DNA of 35,368 nt from Prolixibacteraceae bacterium. Its GTDB lineage: Bacteria > Bacteroidota > Bacteroidia > Bacteroidales > Prolixibacteraceae. A model generated the notes under the pieces. It was not told the DNA's origin, made no database searches, and saw only the letters and a list, made by a program, of their open reading frames with translations. Every line of letters begins with the position of its first letter. Position 1 is the first letter of the stretch. Location: NCBI GenBank assembly GCA_009773765.1, contig WTWZ01000023.1:1-35368 (forward strand). The letters are read 5' to 3'. This document shows positions 1 to 8,573 of this stretch, piece after piece. Both the position numbers and the translations under genes were made by a program.

Positions 1-1197
1 TGTAGTATTTCTGGCTTCTGCCCATGCGGTATAGGTACCGGCATTAGTACCAGAAGGCGCTGTGGTAGCATTTCCGCCGGTGGCGGCATCATACCAATCA
101 ACTGTTATTCCGGTAGGAACTGTTGCAGTGCCTGTTTTTAGTGTACCATCATAAGTGGTAGTTATATTTCCTGCTGATGGGGCAGCGGGCAATGGTCTAA
201 CCGTAATTTCTGCGGTAGCATCTGTGAATCCTGTAGTTCGTACGCATCCAGCGCCATTGGTAATTGAAACCAAAGTATAGTTAGTTGTAATGGTAGGATT
301 TACGGCTACATTAAATGTTGTTTCTGAAGCAGTGGCAATTACCTGACTCCACTGCGTAGTTCCATTTGTATATACAATAGTATAAGGGCTACTAAAAGTT
401 GCGTTAATAGCATCAAAAGTTAGAGTACCGGTTCCTCCAGCGCAAATAGTATTTCCGGTAAAATCAGTAGAATTAGGTTGCGCACAACCACTTACTGTTA
501 ATGTAATATTTGCGGATGTTCCATCCTTAGAATCAGTACCAGAAACAGTAAAAGTATAGCTTCCGGCTGGTACTGTACTTGCTACCGTAAGTGTTAGTGT
601 TGATGTTCTAGTTGCTCCTGGTGGAAAAGTTATAGGATTAGGAGAAAAAGCTGCAGCTACACCTGTTGGTAAAGTTGAAGTACTGAGTGTAGTTGTAAAA
701 GTATTACCGGCTCCATCTCGGCCTATATTAAAAGCATAGGTTGCGGTGCCGCCAGTACCGGTGTTAATTGTACCAACTTGTGTGGGGGTGTTAAATGTTA
801 TACTGTTACCATCGGTAAACGTCGTTATTGCTACCCACCTTGAAGTTAACCCCAGCGCGGTCAGCTCAAAAGCAGTGTTCAGTTCCTTTTCTTCTACAAA
901 GAAAAACTCCGCTTTGTGAAAGTTACCGTCACCGTCGGCAATTACTTCCCAAACGTCGTCGTGGGTGTGGTCGGGTATGTTCGGTTCAATGTGAATTAAT
1001 GTAAGCTGCACAGTCTCGCCGGGCAACCATCCTGTTCCTGTTATCATTACCCATTCGCCGGGCAAGTAGTCATCTTTGTCGGTAGCAATTGTCACCTCCT
1101 GTGAGCGGGCTACATTGGCAGCCAGCATCAAGAGCCCCACAAGCAGCGCCATCAGCGCCGCGCGGGATGTTCGTAAAGTTTCGTAAATGTTTTTCAT
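1..1197 (-). CDS. Large secreted Ig/MBG-like repeat protein, N-terminal part (runs off the window)
   Basis: The frame is open from an ATG at 1195-1197 to the left edge, giving 399 residues with no stop, so the 3' end is missing. Residues 1-33 form a signal peptide: basic start, hydrophobic core ALMALLVGLLMLAA, then a likely cut near ARSQ. The next ~110 residues hold a module seen at the start of big Bacteroidota surface proteins (DKDDYLPGEWVMITGTGW, later FELTALGLTSRW). After that come Thr/Ser/Gly-rich beta-sandwich-like repeats with TLTVSG and WYDAATGG motifs, resembling Ig/MBG-type adhesin repeats. It is probably exported to the cell surface, and a type IX secretion C-terminal domain would be expected off the edge; that is inference. 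The function could be adhesion or matrix formation; no catalytic motif is visible. Confidence 0.8.
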   Translation of the reverse strand, partial: MKNIYETLRTSRAALMALLVGLLMLAANVARSQEVTIATDKDDYLPGEWVMITGTGWLPGETVQLTLIHIEPNIPDHTHDDVWEVIADGDGNFHKAEFFFVEEKELNTAFELTALGLTSRWVAITTFTDGNSITFNTPTQVGTINTGTGGTATYAFNIGRDGAGNTFTTTLSTSTLPTGVAAAFSPNPITFPPGATRTSTLTLTVASTVPAGSYTFTVSGTDSKDGTSANITLTVSGCAQPNSTDFTGNTICAGGTGTLTFDAINATFSSPYTIVYTNGTTQWSQVIATASETTFNVAVNPTITTNYTLVSITNGAGCVRTTGFTDATAEITVRPLPAAPSAGNITTTYDGTLKTGTATVPTGITVDWYDAATGGNATTAPSGTNAGTYTAWAEARNTT

Positions 1198-1254
1198 CTG
1201 TTTTTTTTATTTAAGTGTTAAAGAAATTTGGATTTCATATATGGGAAAAATGGC

Positions 1255-1266
1255 TGCCCTCGGGCA
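1255..1266. repeat. Small GC-rich hairpin TGCCC/GGGCA
   Basis: TGCCCTCGGGCA is a perfect 12-nt palindrome in otherwise AT-rich sequence. It lies between the small ORF ending at 1320 and the start of the large secreted protein at 1197. On the minus strand it is followed within a few bases by five T residues, so it may act as a weak terminator for the small upstream gene. The loop would be only 2-4 nt, so the evidence is slim. Confidence 0.3.
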
Positions 1267-1319
1267 ATGCATTTTTTTAGTGTATTTTTAACTGCTGTTC
1301 ATGGCGCGTGGTTTTTGGG

Positions 1320-1544
1320 TTATAATTGCAGGTATTTTGGTTGATACTCAATGGCATTTTCAGATTGCCGGGTATAAACTTCGGGATAGTTGTCCCACCA
1401 GTGTCTGGTTTCACGGGTTTCGGCTTCCGGTTTGTCCAGGATGGCTTTCACAATAAAGCCGGGGCATTTAAACATCAGATACTTAAATTTGAACTGCGGT
1501 GGCTCTTTCCGCAGGGACTGTAAAAATTCGTAAAAACGTTTCAT
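1320..1544 (-). CDS. Small hypothetical protein, 74 aa
   Basis: The ORF starts with ATG at 1542-1544 and ends with TAA at 1320. Its codon use resembles the neighbouring real genes (mixed GAA/GAG, AAA, CTG, CCG), and the product is soluble and rich in aromatic and charged residues (MKRFYEFLQSLRKEPPQ at the start, HWWDNYPEVY in the second half). There is no signal peptide, membrane segment or known motif. It lies 122 nt upstream of the large secreted protein on the same strand. No Shine-Dalgarno is visible, which is common in this phylum. I do not recognise the family; it could still be a chance ORF. Confidence 0.45.
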   Translation of the reverse strand: MKRFYEFLQSLRKEPPQFKFKYLMFKCPGFIVKAILDKPEAETRETRHWWDNYPEVYTRQSENAIEYQPKYLQL

Positions 1545-1579
1545 CGGGTTTGTTTTTTAAATTTTGTTACTTTTTACTT

Positions 1580-1607
1580 GTCATTTATCATTTGTCATTG
1601 ACCATTT
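1580..1607. repeat. Heptad array, GTCATTT type
   Basis: Four consecutive 7-nt units read GTCATTT, ATCATTT, GTCATTG and ACCATTT. They run straight into the ATTGACC...GGTCAAT inverted repeat. This belongs to the set of 7-nt periodic spacers seen elsewhere in the window. Confidence 0.6.
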
Positions 1608-1679
1608 TTAAAAGGTCAATGGTCGCTCAATCCTTAACTGCCTGGCGCCAACAGTTTACTTCTGCAGGTTACGGTAACT

Positions 1680-1721
1680 GTTTGCCTTAGCCCTTCGCTC
1701 TCTGCACCCTGCCTTCTGCCC
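1680..1721. repeat. Heptad array, GC-rich type
   Basis: Six consecutive 7-nt units read GTTTGCC, TTAGCCC, TTCGCTC, TCTGCAC, CCTGCCT and TCTGCCC. The sequence content differs entirely from the other arrays but the 7-nt period is kept. A 78-residue frame on the minus strand runs through it but looks like a by-product of the repeat. Confidence 0.55.
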
Positions 1722-2137
1722 TTATGTCCGGTTAAAAAAACGGTGTGGTTGATTTTGGAAAAAGACCCATATTTTTTATCTCCAAAAAACCGAATTAAAA
1801 ATAAGCCATATTTTAATATGCTGTTCTTCAGCCTTGTCCCAGAATGAAAAAATGTAAGCCAAACCTGCAAAATGGCCTTTTGTCCGCGTCAAATGTACAT
1901 TTTAGCCAACGTATGTTTGTTTTGTTTTTTGGCACGCCACAAAAAAATACCGTAATTTTTTCAAAATGACACAAAAAGCGGGATTTAAAACAACGAGGCA
2001 TAATCCTCCCGGCGTCGGCTTTTTACATCAACCGCAAAAACCGGAACAAAATAAATTGGAATTTTGATATCTGTAATTAGAATTTATGTATTTGAAAATG
2101 AGAATTAAAATACTTCTAAATTAGAATGTTTTTCCAT

Positions 2138-5002
2138 CTAAAACCTCTGGCAAATTGATTTGTAGGGGCAGTATTTGCAATGTTCAGCGTGCGGCGTCTG
2201 TACAAATGAGTTTTCGGCAGAATAGATTTCTGTTAACAGGGATTTTAATTCCGCAACAAAACCCTCCTTTAATTCCGGAAACGAAAATTCACGCTGGGCC
2301 CAGGTAATTTCCGGATTAAATTTCTCCCTGAAAAGTTCGCGCAAACTGTAAATCACCGGTTGAAGATCAGTCTCTTTGGTTATCTCCGATAAAACCCATG
2401 TATAAATCATCGCCTGCAAAACTTCTTTTTTAGGTTCTTTTACACCGCGTTTAAAAAGTTCGTCAACCGCTTTAAACGACATACTTTTCACATTTCCGGT
2501 TTTATAGTCCAAAACGCGCAGTTTTCCGTTTACGCGGTCTATCCTGTCTATTTTGCCTCCGATATTAATTTTGGTTGTTGTGCCATTAACTTCAATTTCA
2601 ACAAGGGTTTTGAAGTTTTCTTCCAGGCCTGCAAGCGTAAACGGGGCCAATTCCATATCCACCTTTAAAAGCTGGTTCAGGTATGTTTTGATGTTTTCGT
2701 AAATCAGCAGGGTTTTTCCCTCAAGAATTACCTTTTTCGCACTCTCCTCTTTTTCCTTAAAATAATTTTTTGCGATTTTCTTTTTGATTTCGTTTTCAAT
2801 AAGCGCCTTGTCTTGCAGTATATTTTCAATATCCGGCCGGTTAACCGTTTTTCCCACAAAAGGTTTGTAAAGCGCTTCCATTGTGTCGTGAAAAATATTC
2901 CCAAAAATCATCCCGTCAATTTCCTCCTTTAATTCATCGGGTTCCGGAAGTTGCATTACATAACGAAAATAAAACCGCAAGCTGCATTGCAACCAGGTAT
3001 TTATTGCACTTGGTGAAAGCGGATGTTCAACAGTATTATTCTCAAGCAGTTTTGCCACAATCCCTTCCGAACTTTTTACAGATATTGCCTTAGCTGGTTC
3101 GTGCCCGAAATTAAAATCGAGGTTCACCTTTTCAGGTTTGTGATGCGAATCGTACATCAACTGAAAACCGTACCTGCTTAACTCGCCTGTACTGTTTCCC
3201 TCTTTCACAACACTGTATGTGGCTGTCACATTTTCAGCGCGTTGGACCAGCCTGTAAAAATAATAGGCATACATGGCGTCCTGTTCGTCGATCCCGGGCA
3301 GCCCGAAACCTTTACGGATATTGGGCGGGATAAACGATGGCGCAGTAGATGTGCGCGGCCACTGATTTTCGTTCAACCCCAGAATTACCAGGTTTTTAAA
3401 ATCGAGACAACGGGTTTCCAAAATTCCCATCACCTGCATACCGCTGAGTGGCTCGCCTTCAAAAGCCACCGTTACCGTACCCAAATACTGTGTAAACAAA
3501 CGAAAAAACACCACATCGCCGATTTCCCGCTTTTGATCGTGAATGGCTTTGTTTAACGCCAACTCAAGTTTTTCAATGGCCTGATAAACAGCATAAATAA
3601 TTTCCGACATCATTACATTTTCAGGTTCCTCAGCCTGAAATTTATGAATGATTTCTGTCAGGACATTCAGAAAATAGCGGCTGTAATTTTCAACTTTGTC
3701 AGGTAAAGTGAAAATAATTTTGTGAAGCGTTGAAAAATCAATCTCACTTAACTGAACCGTTATTTTATTTTTAACCTGTATTTCGTTGGTAAAAATCTTA
3801 TTTTTTTCGCTTTCCCAATACTGCAAAAGCTGGTGGTTTAAAATATCGGCCACAAACCGGTGATATACGGCCACCCCCCTGATTTCGTCGTAGCGCCTGT
3901 TTTTCAACAAATTAACCAGCAACATGATAAAACCATATATCATCGAATTTTTTGCCGGATAACCCATAGTAATGTTCACCGCGTCAATATTAGCCGGAAT
4001 AGCCCCCAACGAGGAAAACAGCAGGGTTTCGTCGGCCAGGACAATGGCCGTGTTGTCGAAATTATTTTCAAAATTGCCCTCTGTTTCTTTCAGAAAAAAT
4101 GGAATTTGCTGCGCCTGTCCGTAATTTGACGAAACCGCCACCAGTTTTATGTTTTTCCTTTTGCTGAATAAATCATGATTGAACCTGAAATCGGCTGGCG
4201 GAGGAAAATTTTTCAGATTTTCGCGCATAAAACGGCCTGCCCCATTCGAAATGTCATTCAGGTAAAAATGGTCGAAATCCCATAAAAAGGCTGCCTTTTG
4301 TTCATTTTGCAGGTGCCTGAAAAACCTTTTCTCGCAGTTATTCAAAACATTTAATCCAATAAAATAATATTGTTTGAAATCAAATCTCTGGTTGCCATCC
4401 CCCAGATTTTCAATTACCTGGCGATCCGCCATTCCACCGTAGGCCATTTTTTTCCCTTTCAGTATTTCTTTAAATTCAGCATAAACCGAATATAGTTTTT
4501 CCCATATACGAAGGTGCATTTGCTGAAACTCTTTTTTGTCATTAACAGCCACACTTCCCCAAAAATGTTCGAGCGCCTCTTTTTGCCCGGGTGTTAAATA
4601 GTCGAAAACCGATTCTATCTCTTTAATATCGAAAATGTTGCGGAACAAGTCTTTTGCATTTACCAAATACCGGTCAGTATCGTTGAAATCGGCAAGCAGG
4701 ATTTCGCCCCAGAAATAAAATTCATCGAATGTTTCGTTGGTTTGGGTGTGTTTCTGAAAAACATCAAACAAAACGGAAATCAACTGCAATTTTTCGGCCT
4801 GAAAATAATTGGAATAACCGGAAATCAGCTCCTCTATTGTGGTTGTTTCAGGAGCGATTACAGCACCTTTAATTTCATTTTGCAAGTACGAGTTGAAAAA
4901 TACACCAGACCTGCGATTGGGGAAAACCAGACAGATATTATGCAATTCGCCTGCATATTTCTGATTTACATATTTGGCGCATTGTGAGAGAAATCGTTCC
5001 AT
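2138..5002 (-). CDS. AddB-like PD-(D/E)XK nuclease, 954 aa
   Basis: The C-terminal third is a RecB/AddB-type nuclease domain with the core LDYKTG (D832, K834) preceded by a conserved KIDRIDR segment. Four cysteines, C673 (WLQCSLRFYF) and C942, C945, C951 (CKYCPYKSIC), match the C-n-C-x2-C-x5-C arrangement that holds the 4Fe-4S cluster in AddB. AddB works with AddA in processing double-strand breaks for recombination. The N-terminal FPNRRSG segment sits where some AddB proteins have a P-loop but lacks the GxGKT pattern, so this subunit probably has no ATPase of its own. No AddA/UvrD-type helicase gene is next to it, although in many Bacteroidota I would expect one nearby. The start ATG at 5000-5002 has no in-frame competitor close by. 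Confidence 0.85.
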   Translation of the reverse strand: MERFLSQCAKYVNQKYAGELHNICLVFPNRRSGVFFNSYLQNEIKGAVIAPETTTIEELISGYSNYFQAEKLQLISVLFDVFQKHTQTNETFDEFYFWGEILLADFNDTDRYLVNAKDLFRNIFDIKEIESVFDYLTPGQKEALEHFWGSVAVNDKKEFQQMHLRIWEKLYSVYAEFKEILKGKKMAYGGMADRQVIENLGDGNQRFDFKQYYFIGLNVLNNCEKRFFRHLQNEQKAAFLWDFDHFYLNDISNGAGRFMRENLKNFPPPADFRFNHDLFSKRKNIKLVAVSSNYGQAQQIPFFLKETEGNFENNFDNTAIVLADETLLFSSLGAIPANIDAVNITMGYPAKNSMIYGFIMLLVNLLKNRRYDEIRGVAVYHRFVADILNHQLLQYWESEKNKIFTNEIQVKNKITVQLSEIDFSTLHKIIFTLPDKVENYSRYFLNVLTEIIHKFQAEEPENVMMSEIIYAVYQAIEKLELALNKAIHDQKREIGDVVFFRLFTQYLGTVTVAFEGEPLSGMQVMGILETRCLDFKNLVILGLNENQWPRTSTAPSFIPPNIRKGFGLPGIDEQDAMYAYYFYRLVQRAENVTATYSVVKEGNSTGELSRYGFQLMYDSHHKPEKVNLDFNFGHEPAKAISVKSSEGIVAKLLENNTVEHPLSPSAINTWLQCSLRFYFRYVMQLPEPDELKEEIDGMIFGNIFHDTMEALYKPFVGKTVNRPDIENILQDKALIENEIKKKIAKNYFKEKEESAKKVILEGKTLLIYENIKTYLNQLLKVDMELAPFTLAGLEENFKTLVEIEVNGTTTKINIGGKIDRIDRVNGKLRVLDYKTGNVKSMSFKAVDELFKRGVKEPKKEVLQAMIYTWVLSEITKETDLQPVIYSLRELFREKFNPEITWAQREFSFPELKEGFVAELKSLLTEIYSAENSFVQTPHAEHCKYCPYKSICQRF

Positions 5003-5079
5003 TTTCTGAAATTTTTCCGAAGATAATCAATCAAACCAATTATTTTTTAGACTGTTTTTGTTTTTTGTTTCATGTTAAA

Positions 5080-5109
5080 ACGCTGACAGGTCTAAAGACG
5101 CTGTCAGGT
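5080..5109. repeat. CTGACAG/CTGTCAG stem-loop
   Basis: The arms CTGACAG (5083-5089) and CTGTCAG (5101-5107) are perfect reverse complements. Each sits in a 12-nt copy that differs from the other at one base, so the element is both a direct and an inverted repeat. A degenerate third piece (GCGGTGACCTTTCAGG) follows near 5120. Role unknown. Confidence 0.5.
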
Positions 5110-5323
5110 TTTGGAAAGCGGTGACCTTTCAGGATTAATAAGAGAATAAGGTTAGTTTTCCCCTTTTCGCCTTTTTACTAAGGTTTGTTGGAAAAAATAA
5201 TGTTTATTTGAACACAGAAAAACCTTATTTTCAATGCATTAACCTTAGTAGAACAATTACACGCCTGATTTTTACCTTATTACCTTAATTGCCAAACGCA
5301 AACAGGAATACTGATTTTTTAAT

Positions 5324-5331
5324 TAAATTTG
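5324..5331 (+). promoter_or_regulatory. Bacteroidota-type -7 box for gamma-glutamyltransferase
   Basis: TAAATTTG matches the TAnnTTTG -7 consensus exactly, 38 bases before the ATG at 5369. No TTTG -33 element lies at the ideal 19-nt spacing, so support is partial. Confidence 0.4.
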
Positions 5332-5368
5332 GGCAATACGTTGCCAAAAACTTTAAAATTTCAAAACG

Positions 5369-7057
5369 ATGAAAAAAATTACCATTTCGACATTCATTTT
5401 ATTTATAACATTTTTTGCCTATGCACAGGACCGCATAACCGGGCATAATTTTGCCACCCGGAGCGAAGTAATTGCCCAAAACGGAATGGCTTGTACAAGC
5501 CAGCCGCTGGCAACGCAAGTTGCTTTGGATATTTTAAAGGCCGGCGGAAATGCTGTTGACGCAGCCATTGCCGCCAATGCAGTTTTGGGCTTGACGGAAC
5601 CCACCGGAAACGGAATTGGCGGCGATATTTTTGCCATTGTATGGGACGCCAAAACAAAAAAATTGTATGGATTAAATGGCAGCGGGCGTTCGCCTTACGA
5701 ACTCAAACGGGAATATTTCAAAGAAAATGGTTTTACCAAAATCCCTTCACACGGGCCACATTCAGTTTCGGTGCCGGGTTGTGTTGACGGGTGGTTCGAA
5801 CTGAATGAGAAATTTGGCAAACTGCCGATGAGTGAAATACTTGCGCCCGCTGTTAAATATGCCCGCGAAGGTTTTCCTGTAACAGAAGTGATTGCTTTTT
5901 ACTGGCATGGCAACGCCCGTTTGCTTCAGAAATATCCCGGTTTCGAAGAGGTTTTTATGCCAGGGGGAAAAACCCCTGCAAAAGGTGAAATTTTCAAAAA
6001 TCCATACCTGGCAAGCACCCTTGAAAAAATTGGAAAAGAAGGCCGCGATGTTTTTTACCGGGGCGAAATGGCTGAAAAAATGGTTGCCTATTTAAGGGAA
6101 CAGGGCGGATTTTTTAGCATGAGGGATTTCGAAGACCACACCTCGGAATGGGTTGAGCCCATCTCGGCCAACTACCGCGGTTACGATATTTGGGAACTGC
6201 CGCCAAGCGGCCAGGGTATTGCGGTACTTCAAATGCTGAACATCCTTGAAAATTACGATTTAAAAAGTATGGGTTTTGGGTCGCCGGAATATATGCACCT
6301 GTTAATTGAAGCAAAAAAACTGGCATTCGAAGACCGGGCCAAATATTACTCCGACCCTGATTTCAATAAACTTCCTGTAAAGGAGCTTATTTCGAAAGAA
6401 TACGGTAAAAAACGGGCAGCCTTAATCGACCCAAACCGGGCAGCGCGAAGTTACCCTGCCGGGATTCCCGATTCACCCAATACAATTTATCTTACAACTG
6501 CCGACAAGGAAGGAAATATGGTTTCGCTCATTCAAAGTAATTTCCGTGGAATGGGTTCGGGCATGACGCCCGGAAAACTGGGTTTTATTTTGCAGAACAG
6601 GGGCGAACTTTTTGCTTTGGAAGAAGGCCACATGAATGTTTACGAACCCCACAAACGGCCATTTCATACTATCATTCCGGCATTTATAACCAAAGATGGC
6701 GAACCGTGGGTAAGTTTTGGGGTGATGGGCGGCGGGATGCAGCCACAGGGCCAAACACAAATAGTTTGCAATATTGTTGATTTTGGAATGAACCTGCAGG
6801 AAGCAGGCGATGCACCCCGCGTCAGCCACGAAGGTTCCAGCGAACCAACCGGTGAAAAAATGACCGATGGCGGGGTGGTTTCACTGGAAACCGGTTTTTC
6901 TTACGAAACCATTCGCGAGCTAATGGGAAAAGGGCACTTTATCCGTTTCGAACGCGGGCCTTATGGCGGGTATCAGGCCATAATGCTGGACAGCAAAAAC
7001 AAAGTCTTATACGGCGCTTCCGAATCGAGGAAAGACGGGCAGGCTGCGGGGTATTGA
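5369..7057 (+). CDS. ggt: Gamma-glutamyltransferase, secreted, 562 aa
   Basis: This Ntn-hydrolase cleaves gamma-glutamyl bonds, for example in glutathione, and self-processes into two subunits. The first 19-20 residues (MKKITISTFILFITFFAYAQ) are a signal peptide, so it acts in the periplasm or outside. The N-terminal half has the family segments GGNAVDAAIAAN and GNGIGGD. T372, in NTIYLTTADKEGN, aligns with the catalytic threonine that becomes the N-terminus of the small subunit; the following VSLIQSN, MGSGM and GVMGGGMQPQGQ motifs fit the small-subunit core. The length is typical. It stands alone upstream of a DUF4056-like gene in the same direction, with a 271-nt gap that makes a shared transcript uncertain. 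Substrate preference cannot be told from sequence. Confidence 0.93.
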   Translation: MKKITISTFILFITFFAYAQDRITGHNFATRSEVIAQNGMACTSQPLATQVALDILKAGGNAVDAAIAANAVLGLTEPTGNGIGGDIFAIVWDAKTKKLYGLNGSGRSPYELKREYFKENGFTKIPSHGPHSVSVPGCVDGWFELNEKFGKLPMSEILAPAVKYAREGFPVTEVIAFYWHGNARLLQKYPGFEEVFMPGGKTPAKGEIFKNPYLASTLEKIGKEGRDVFYRGEMAEKMVAYLREQGGFFSMRDFEDHTSEWVEPISANYRGYDIWELPPSGQGIAVLQMLNILENYDLKSMGFGSPEYMHLLIEAKKLAFEDRAKYYSDPDFNKLPVKELISKEYGKKRAALIDPNRAARSYPAGIPDSPNTIYLTTADKEGNMVSLIQSNFRGMGSGMTPGKLGFILQNRGELFALEEGHMNVYEPHKRPFHTIIPAFITKDGEPWVSFGVMGGGMQPQGQTQIVCNIVDFGMNLQEAGDAPRVSHEGSSEPTGEKMTDGGVVSLETGFSYETIRELMGKGHFIRFERGPYGGYQAIMLDSKNKVLYGASESRKDGQAAGY

Positions 7058-7074
7058 GAATAAAAATTACCAAT

Positions 7075-7102
7075 ATTGAATGCTCAATACTCAATTTTCA
7101 TT
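7075..7102. repeat. Heptad array, ATTGAAT / CTCAAT type
   Basis: Units ATTGAAT, GCTCAAT, ACTCAAT and TTTCATT follow each other at exact 7-nt spacing, shortly after the gamma-glutamyltransferase stop. Further AAAATCAAAT-type low-complexity sequence continues to about 7200. Confidence 0.5.
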
Positions 7103-7141
7103 GAAGACAAAAATATCAAATGACAAAAATCAAATTTCAAA

Positions 7142-7164
7142 CCCGCCTGAACCGAACGGGCAGG
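7142..7164. repeat. GC-rich element with interleaved complementary arms
   Basis: Within AT-rich spacer, CCCG (7142-7145) and CCTG (7146-7149) are followed by CGGG (7157-7160) and CAGG (7161-7164). The order allows two crossing 4-bp stems (pseudoknot topology), or just one of them at a time. It may be a worn copy of a dispersed palindromic repeat. Short arms keep confidence low. Confidence 0.3.
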
Positions 7165-7299
7165 TAAACTCCAAAAACAAAAATCAAATTTAGAAAGAAG
7201 ATAAATTTGAAAATTTTGGAATTTGAAGTAATTGAATTTTGAAATTTATTTGCGTTTTGTTATTTGCGTTTTGGATTTTACTGTCCCAAAGATTGTTTG

Positions 7300-7307
7300 T
7301 ATTTTTG
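7300..7307 (+). promoter_or_regulatory. TATTTTTG promoter box for the DUF4056-like gene
   Basis: TATTTTTG matches TAnnTTTG and lies 21 bases before the ATG at 7329. A TTTG occurs upstream (7270-7273) but at 26 nt rather than 19 nt. The box supports starting the gene at 7329 rather than at the in-frame 7239, because a start at 7239 would lie upstream of the promoter. Confidence 0.4.
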
Positions 7308-7328
7308 GCCGCAAATCAAAAGGCAACA

Positions 7329-8426
7329 ATGATTCAGATTTTTAAACGGAGATTTCAATCAATTTTAATATTAACCCTGTTCATTTCAACATTTCAGGTG
7401 TTTGCCAAAGCCCCTGTAATGACAAAGAAAGAACTTTCAGTTGCCCCGCCCAGAATAATACGCACTTGCTGCGGTTTTGGGGTTGAAGTTGGGATTGCCG
7501 GTGTGCCATTTGCAAAAAAAACGGATATTACTTCGCGCGAAATTATGGGCCCGCATACATTTATGGGCCACAAAGACGAAAGAAACGGCAACATTTACAC
7601 ACGCCGGGGCGGTTTCCTCGATATGGGCCATTTGCGCGATTGTGCCGACTGGACAGCCTATCTCTACAACCTGATAAAAGCATATCAGACTGATGATAAA
7701 TTTACCCATACAGAACTCCGCAACGAAGGTGGCGCCAAATCGCTTATGCTAAATGTTCCCAGGGATTTTGACGACGAAAAGATTATTCAGCTTGCCGGAA
7801 AGATTTCGTATGATTTGTCGCTCTGGCACGAAATATCCACCTGGTTTGGGGCGTCTTATGTCCCGCTGGTCCCCGAGCGGTTTTCAAGTTTTTCGCCTGA
7901 AGATATGTACTCCAACCTCCTGGGCGTCCATTTGGGGATGCGCGCCATCAGAAGTAACCTCGATTATAACGAAGCAATGACCGTTGAACTGGACAAAATG
8001 CTCGATAGCCTTGAAGCAGTTAACACCGGGGCAGAAACATTCGACGCCATGCTAAAGGTAAACCAGGTTTGGTACACCAACGAAAAAAAGTATCCGAACA
8101 AAAAGCTGGTTTTAAAAAGATACATTGATCTTGATTCTGATTTCTCTCCCTGGCTGGTCCCAGGATATGAAAGCCAACTGCCCCCTTATTTGCTTCGAAA
8201 ACCCGACAACACATTATCAAAATACTTTGAACTCTCACTAAAACTGAATTTCAGGTTCCCTGTCGATTCAATTATTCCGGAAAGGGATGATCGTATTATC
8301 ACACAAAACGACTTCGATATTTTTGTCGGTTTCATTCAAGCTGAAATAAATAAGGAAGCGCTGAAAGAAGAAGAAAAAGAGATAAAAAAAGAGAAAACAG
8401 ACAAAGCGAAATCCAGGAAAAGATAG
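7329..8426 (+). CDS. Secreted DUF4056-like protein, 365 aa
   Basis: I start it at the ATG at 7329: it gives a clean signal peptide (FQSILILTLFISTFQVFA, cut before KAP) and lies just after a promoter box. The frame is open further back to 7239, but that would put a second hydrophobic stretch in front. The mature protein has a CC pair in RTCCGFGVEVG and the segment RRGGFLDMGHLRDCADWTAYL, which I associate with DUF4056, a family of unknown function with invariant D, H and R residues that look like a metal or active site. The last ~25 residues are almost all Lys, Glu and Arg, a charged tail. Family assignment is from memory and not certain. It is followed by a convergent gene cluster. Confidence 0.7.
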   Translation: MIQIFKRRFQSILILTLFISTFQVFAKAPVMTKKELSVAPPRIIRTCCGFGVEVGIAGVPFAKKTDITSREIMGPHTFMGHKDERNGNIYTRRGGFLDMGHLRDCADWTAYLYNLIKAYQTDDKFTHTELRNEGGAKSLMLNVPRDFDDEKIIQLAGKISYDLSLWHEISTWFGASYVPLVPERFSSFSPEDMYSNLLGVHLGMRAIRSNLDYNEAMTVELDKMLDSLEAVNTGAETFDAMLKVNQVWYTNEKKYPNKKLVLKRYIDLDSDFSPWLVPGYESQLPPYLLRKPDNTLSKYFELSLKLNFRFPVDSIIPERDDRIITQNDFDIFVGFIQAEINKEALKEEEKEIKKEKTDKAKSRKR

Positions 8427-8573
8427 AACAATTCTATTCTTTCGCGAATTTTTCAATTATCCTTATTGAATAATGCCACCCTGTCAGGAGTTCTGATTTA
8501 ACCCTGCGCAGTGTTTTCTGCCGTCATTTCAACCCATTGATTTCAACCGATAATTTCAATTAAAAACAAACAG

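Larger units (their letters stand above)
1545..2137. other. Gene-poor spacer with heptad repeats and AT-rich sequence
   Basis: About 590 bases with no convincing gene. It holds two 7-nt periodic arrays (listed separately), a near-palindrome with arms ATTGACC (1597-1603) and GGTCAAT (1614-1620), and a 13-nt palindrome TTCTAAATTAGAA (2114-2126) just downstream of the nuclease stop, which may be a weak terminator for that gene. The rest is AT-rich with no clear promoter or RNA structure. Confidence 0.6.
5003..5368. other. Divergent intergenic region, nuclease / gamma-glutamyltransferase
   Basis: This 366-base spacer separates two divergent genes. It contains two near-identical 12-mers, ACGCTGACAGGT (5080-5091) and ACGCTGTCAGGT (5098-5109). 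Because CTGACAG is the reverse complement of CTGTCAG, they also form a stem with an 11-nt loop. Between about 5145 and 5290 the motif TAAGGTT/AACCTTA recurs at least five times in both orientations. A TAAATTTG promoter box lies at 5324-5331. No small gene is convincing here. Confidence 0.6.

Noticed and set aside
1634-1870. A 78-codon frame on the minus strand
   Set aside because: Its second half is the GC-rich heptad array read as protein, and the first half lacks any recognisable pattern; it looks like a repeat by-product.
7239-7328. Upstream in-frame start for the DUF4056-like protein
   Set aside because: It would put a second hydrophobic stretch before the signal peptide and places the start before the TATTTTTG promoter box.
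8452-8470. Possible terminator TTCAAT...ATTGAA between the DUF4056-like and VOR gamma genes
   Set aside because: The stem is only six AT-rich pairs with no clear T-run, too weak to annotate.
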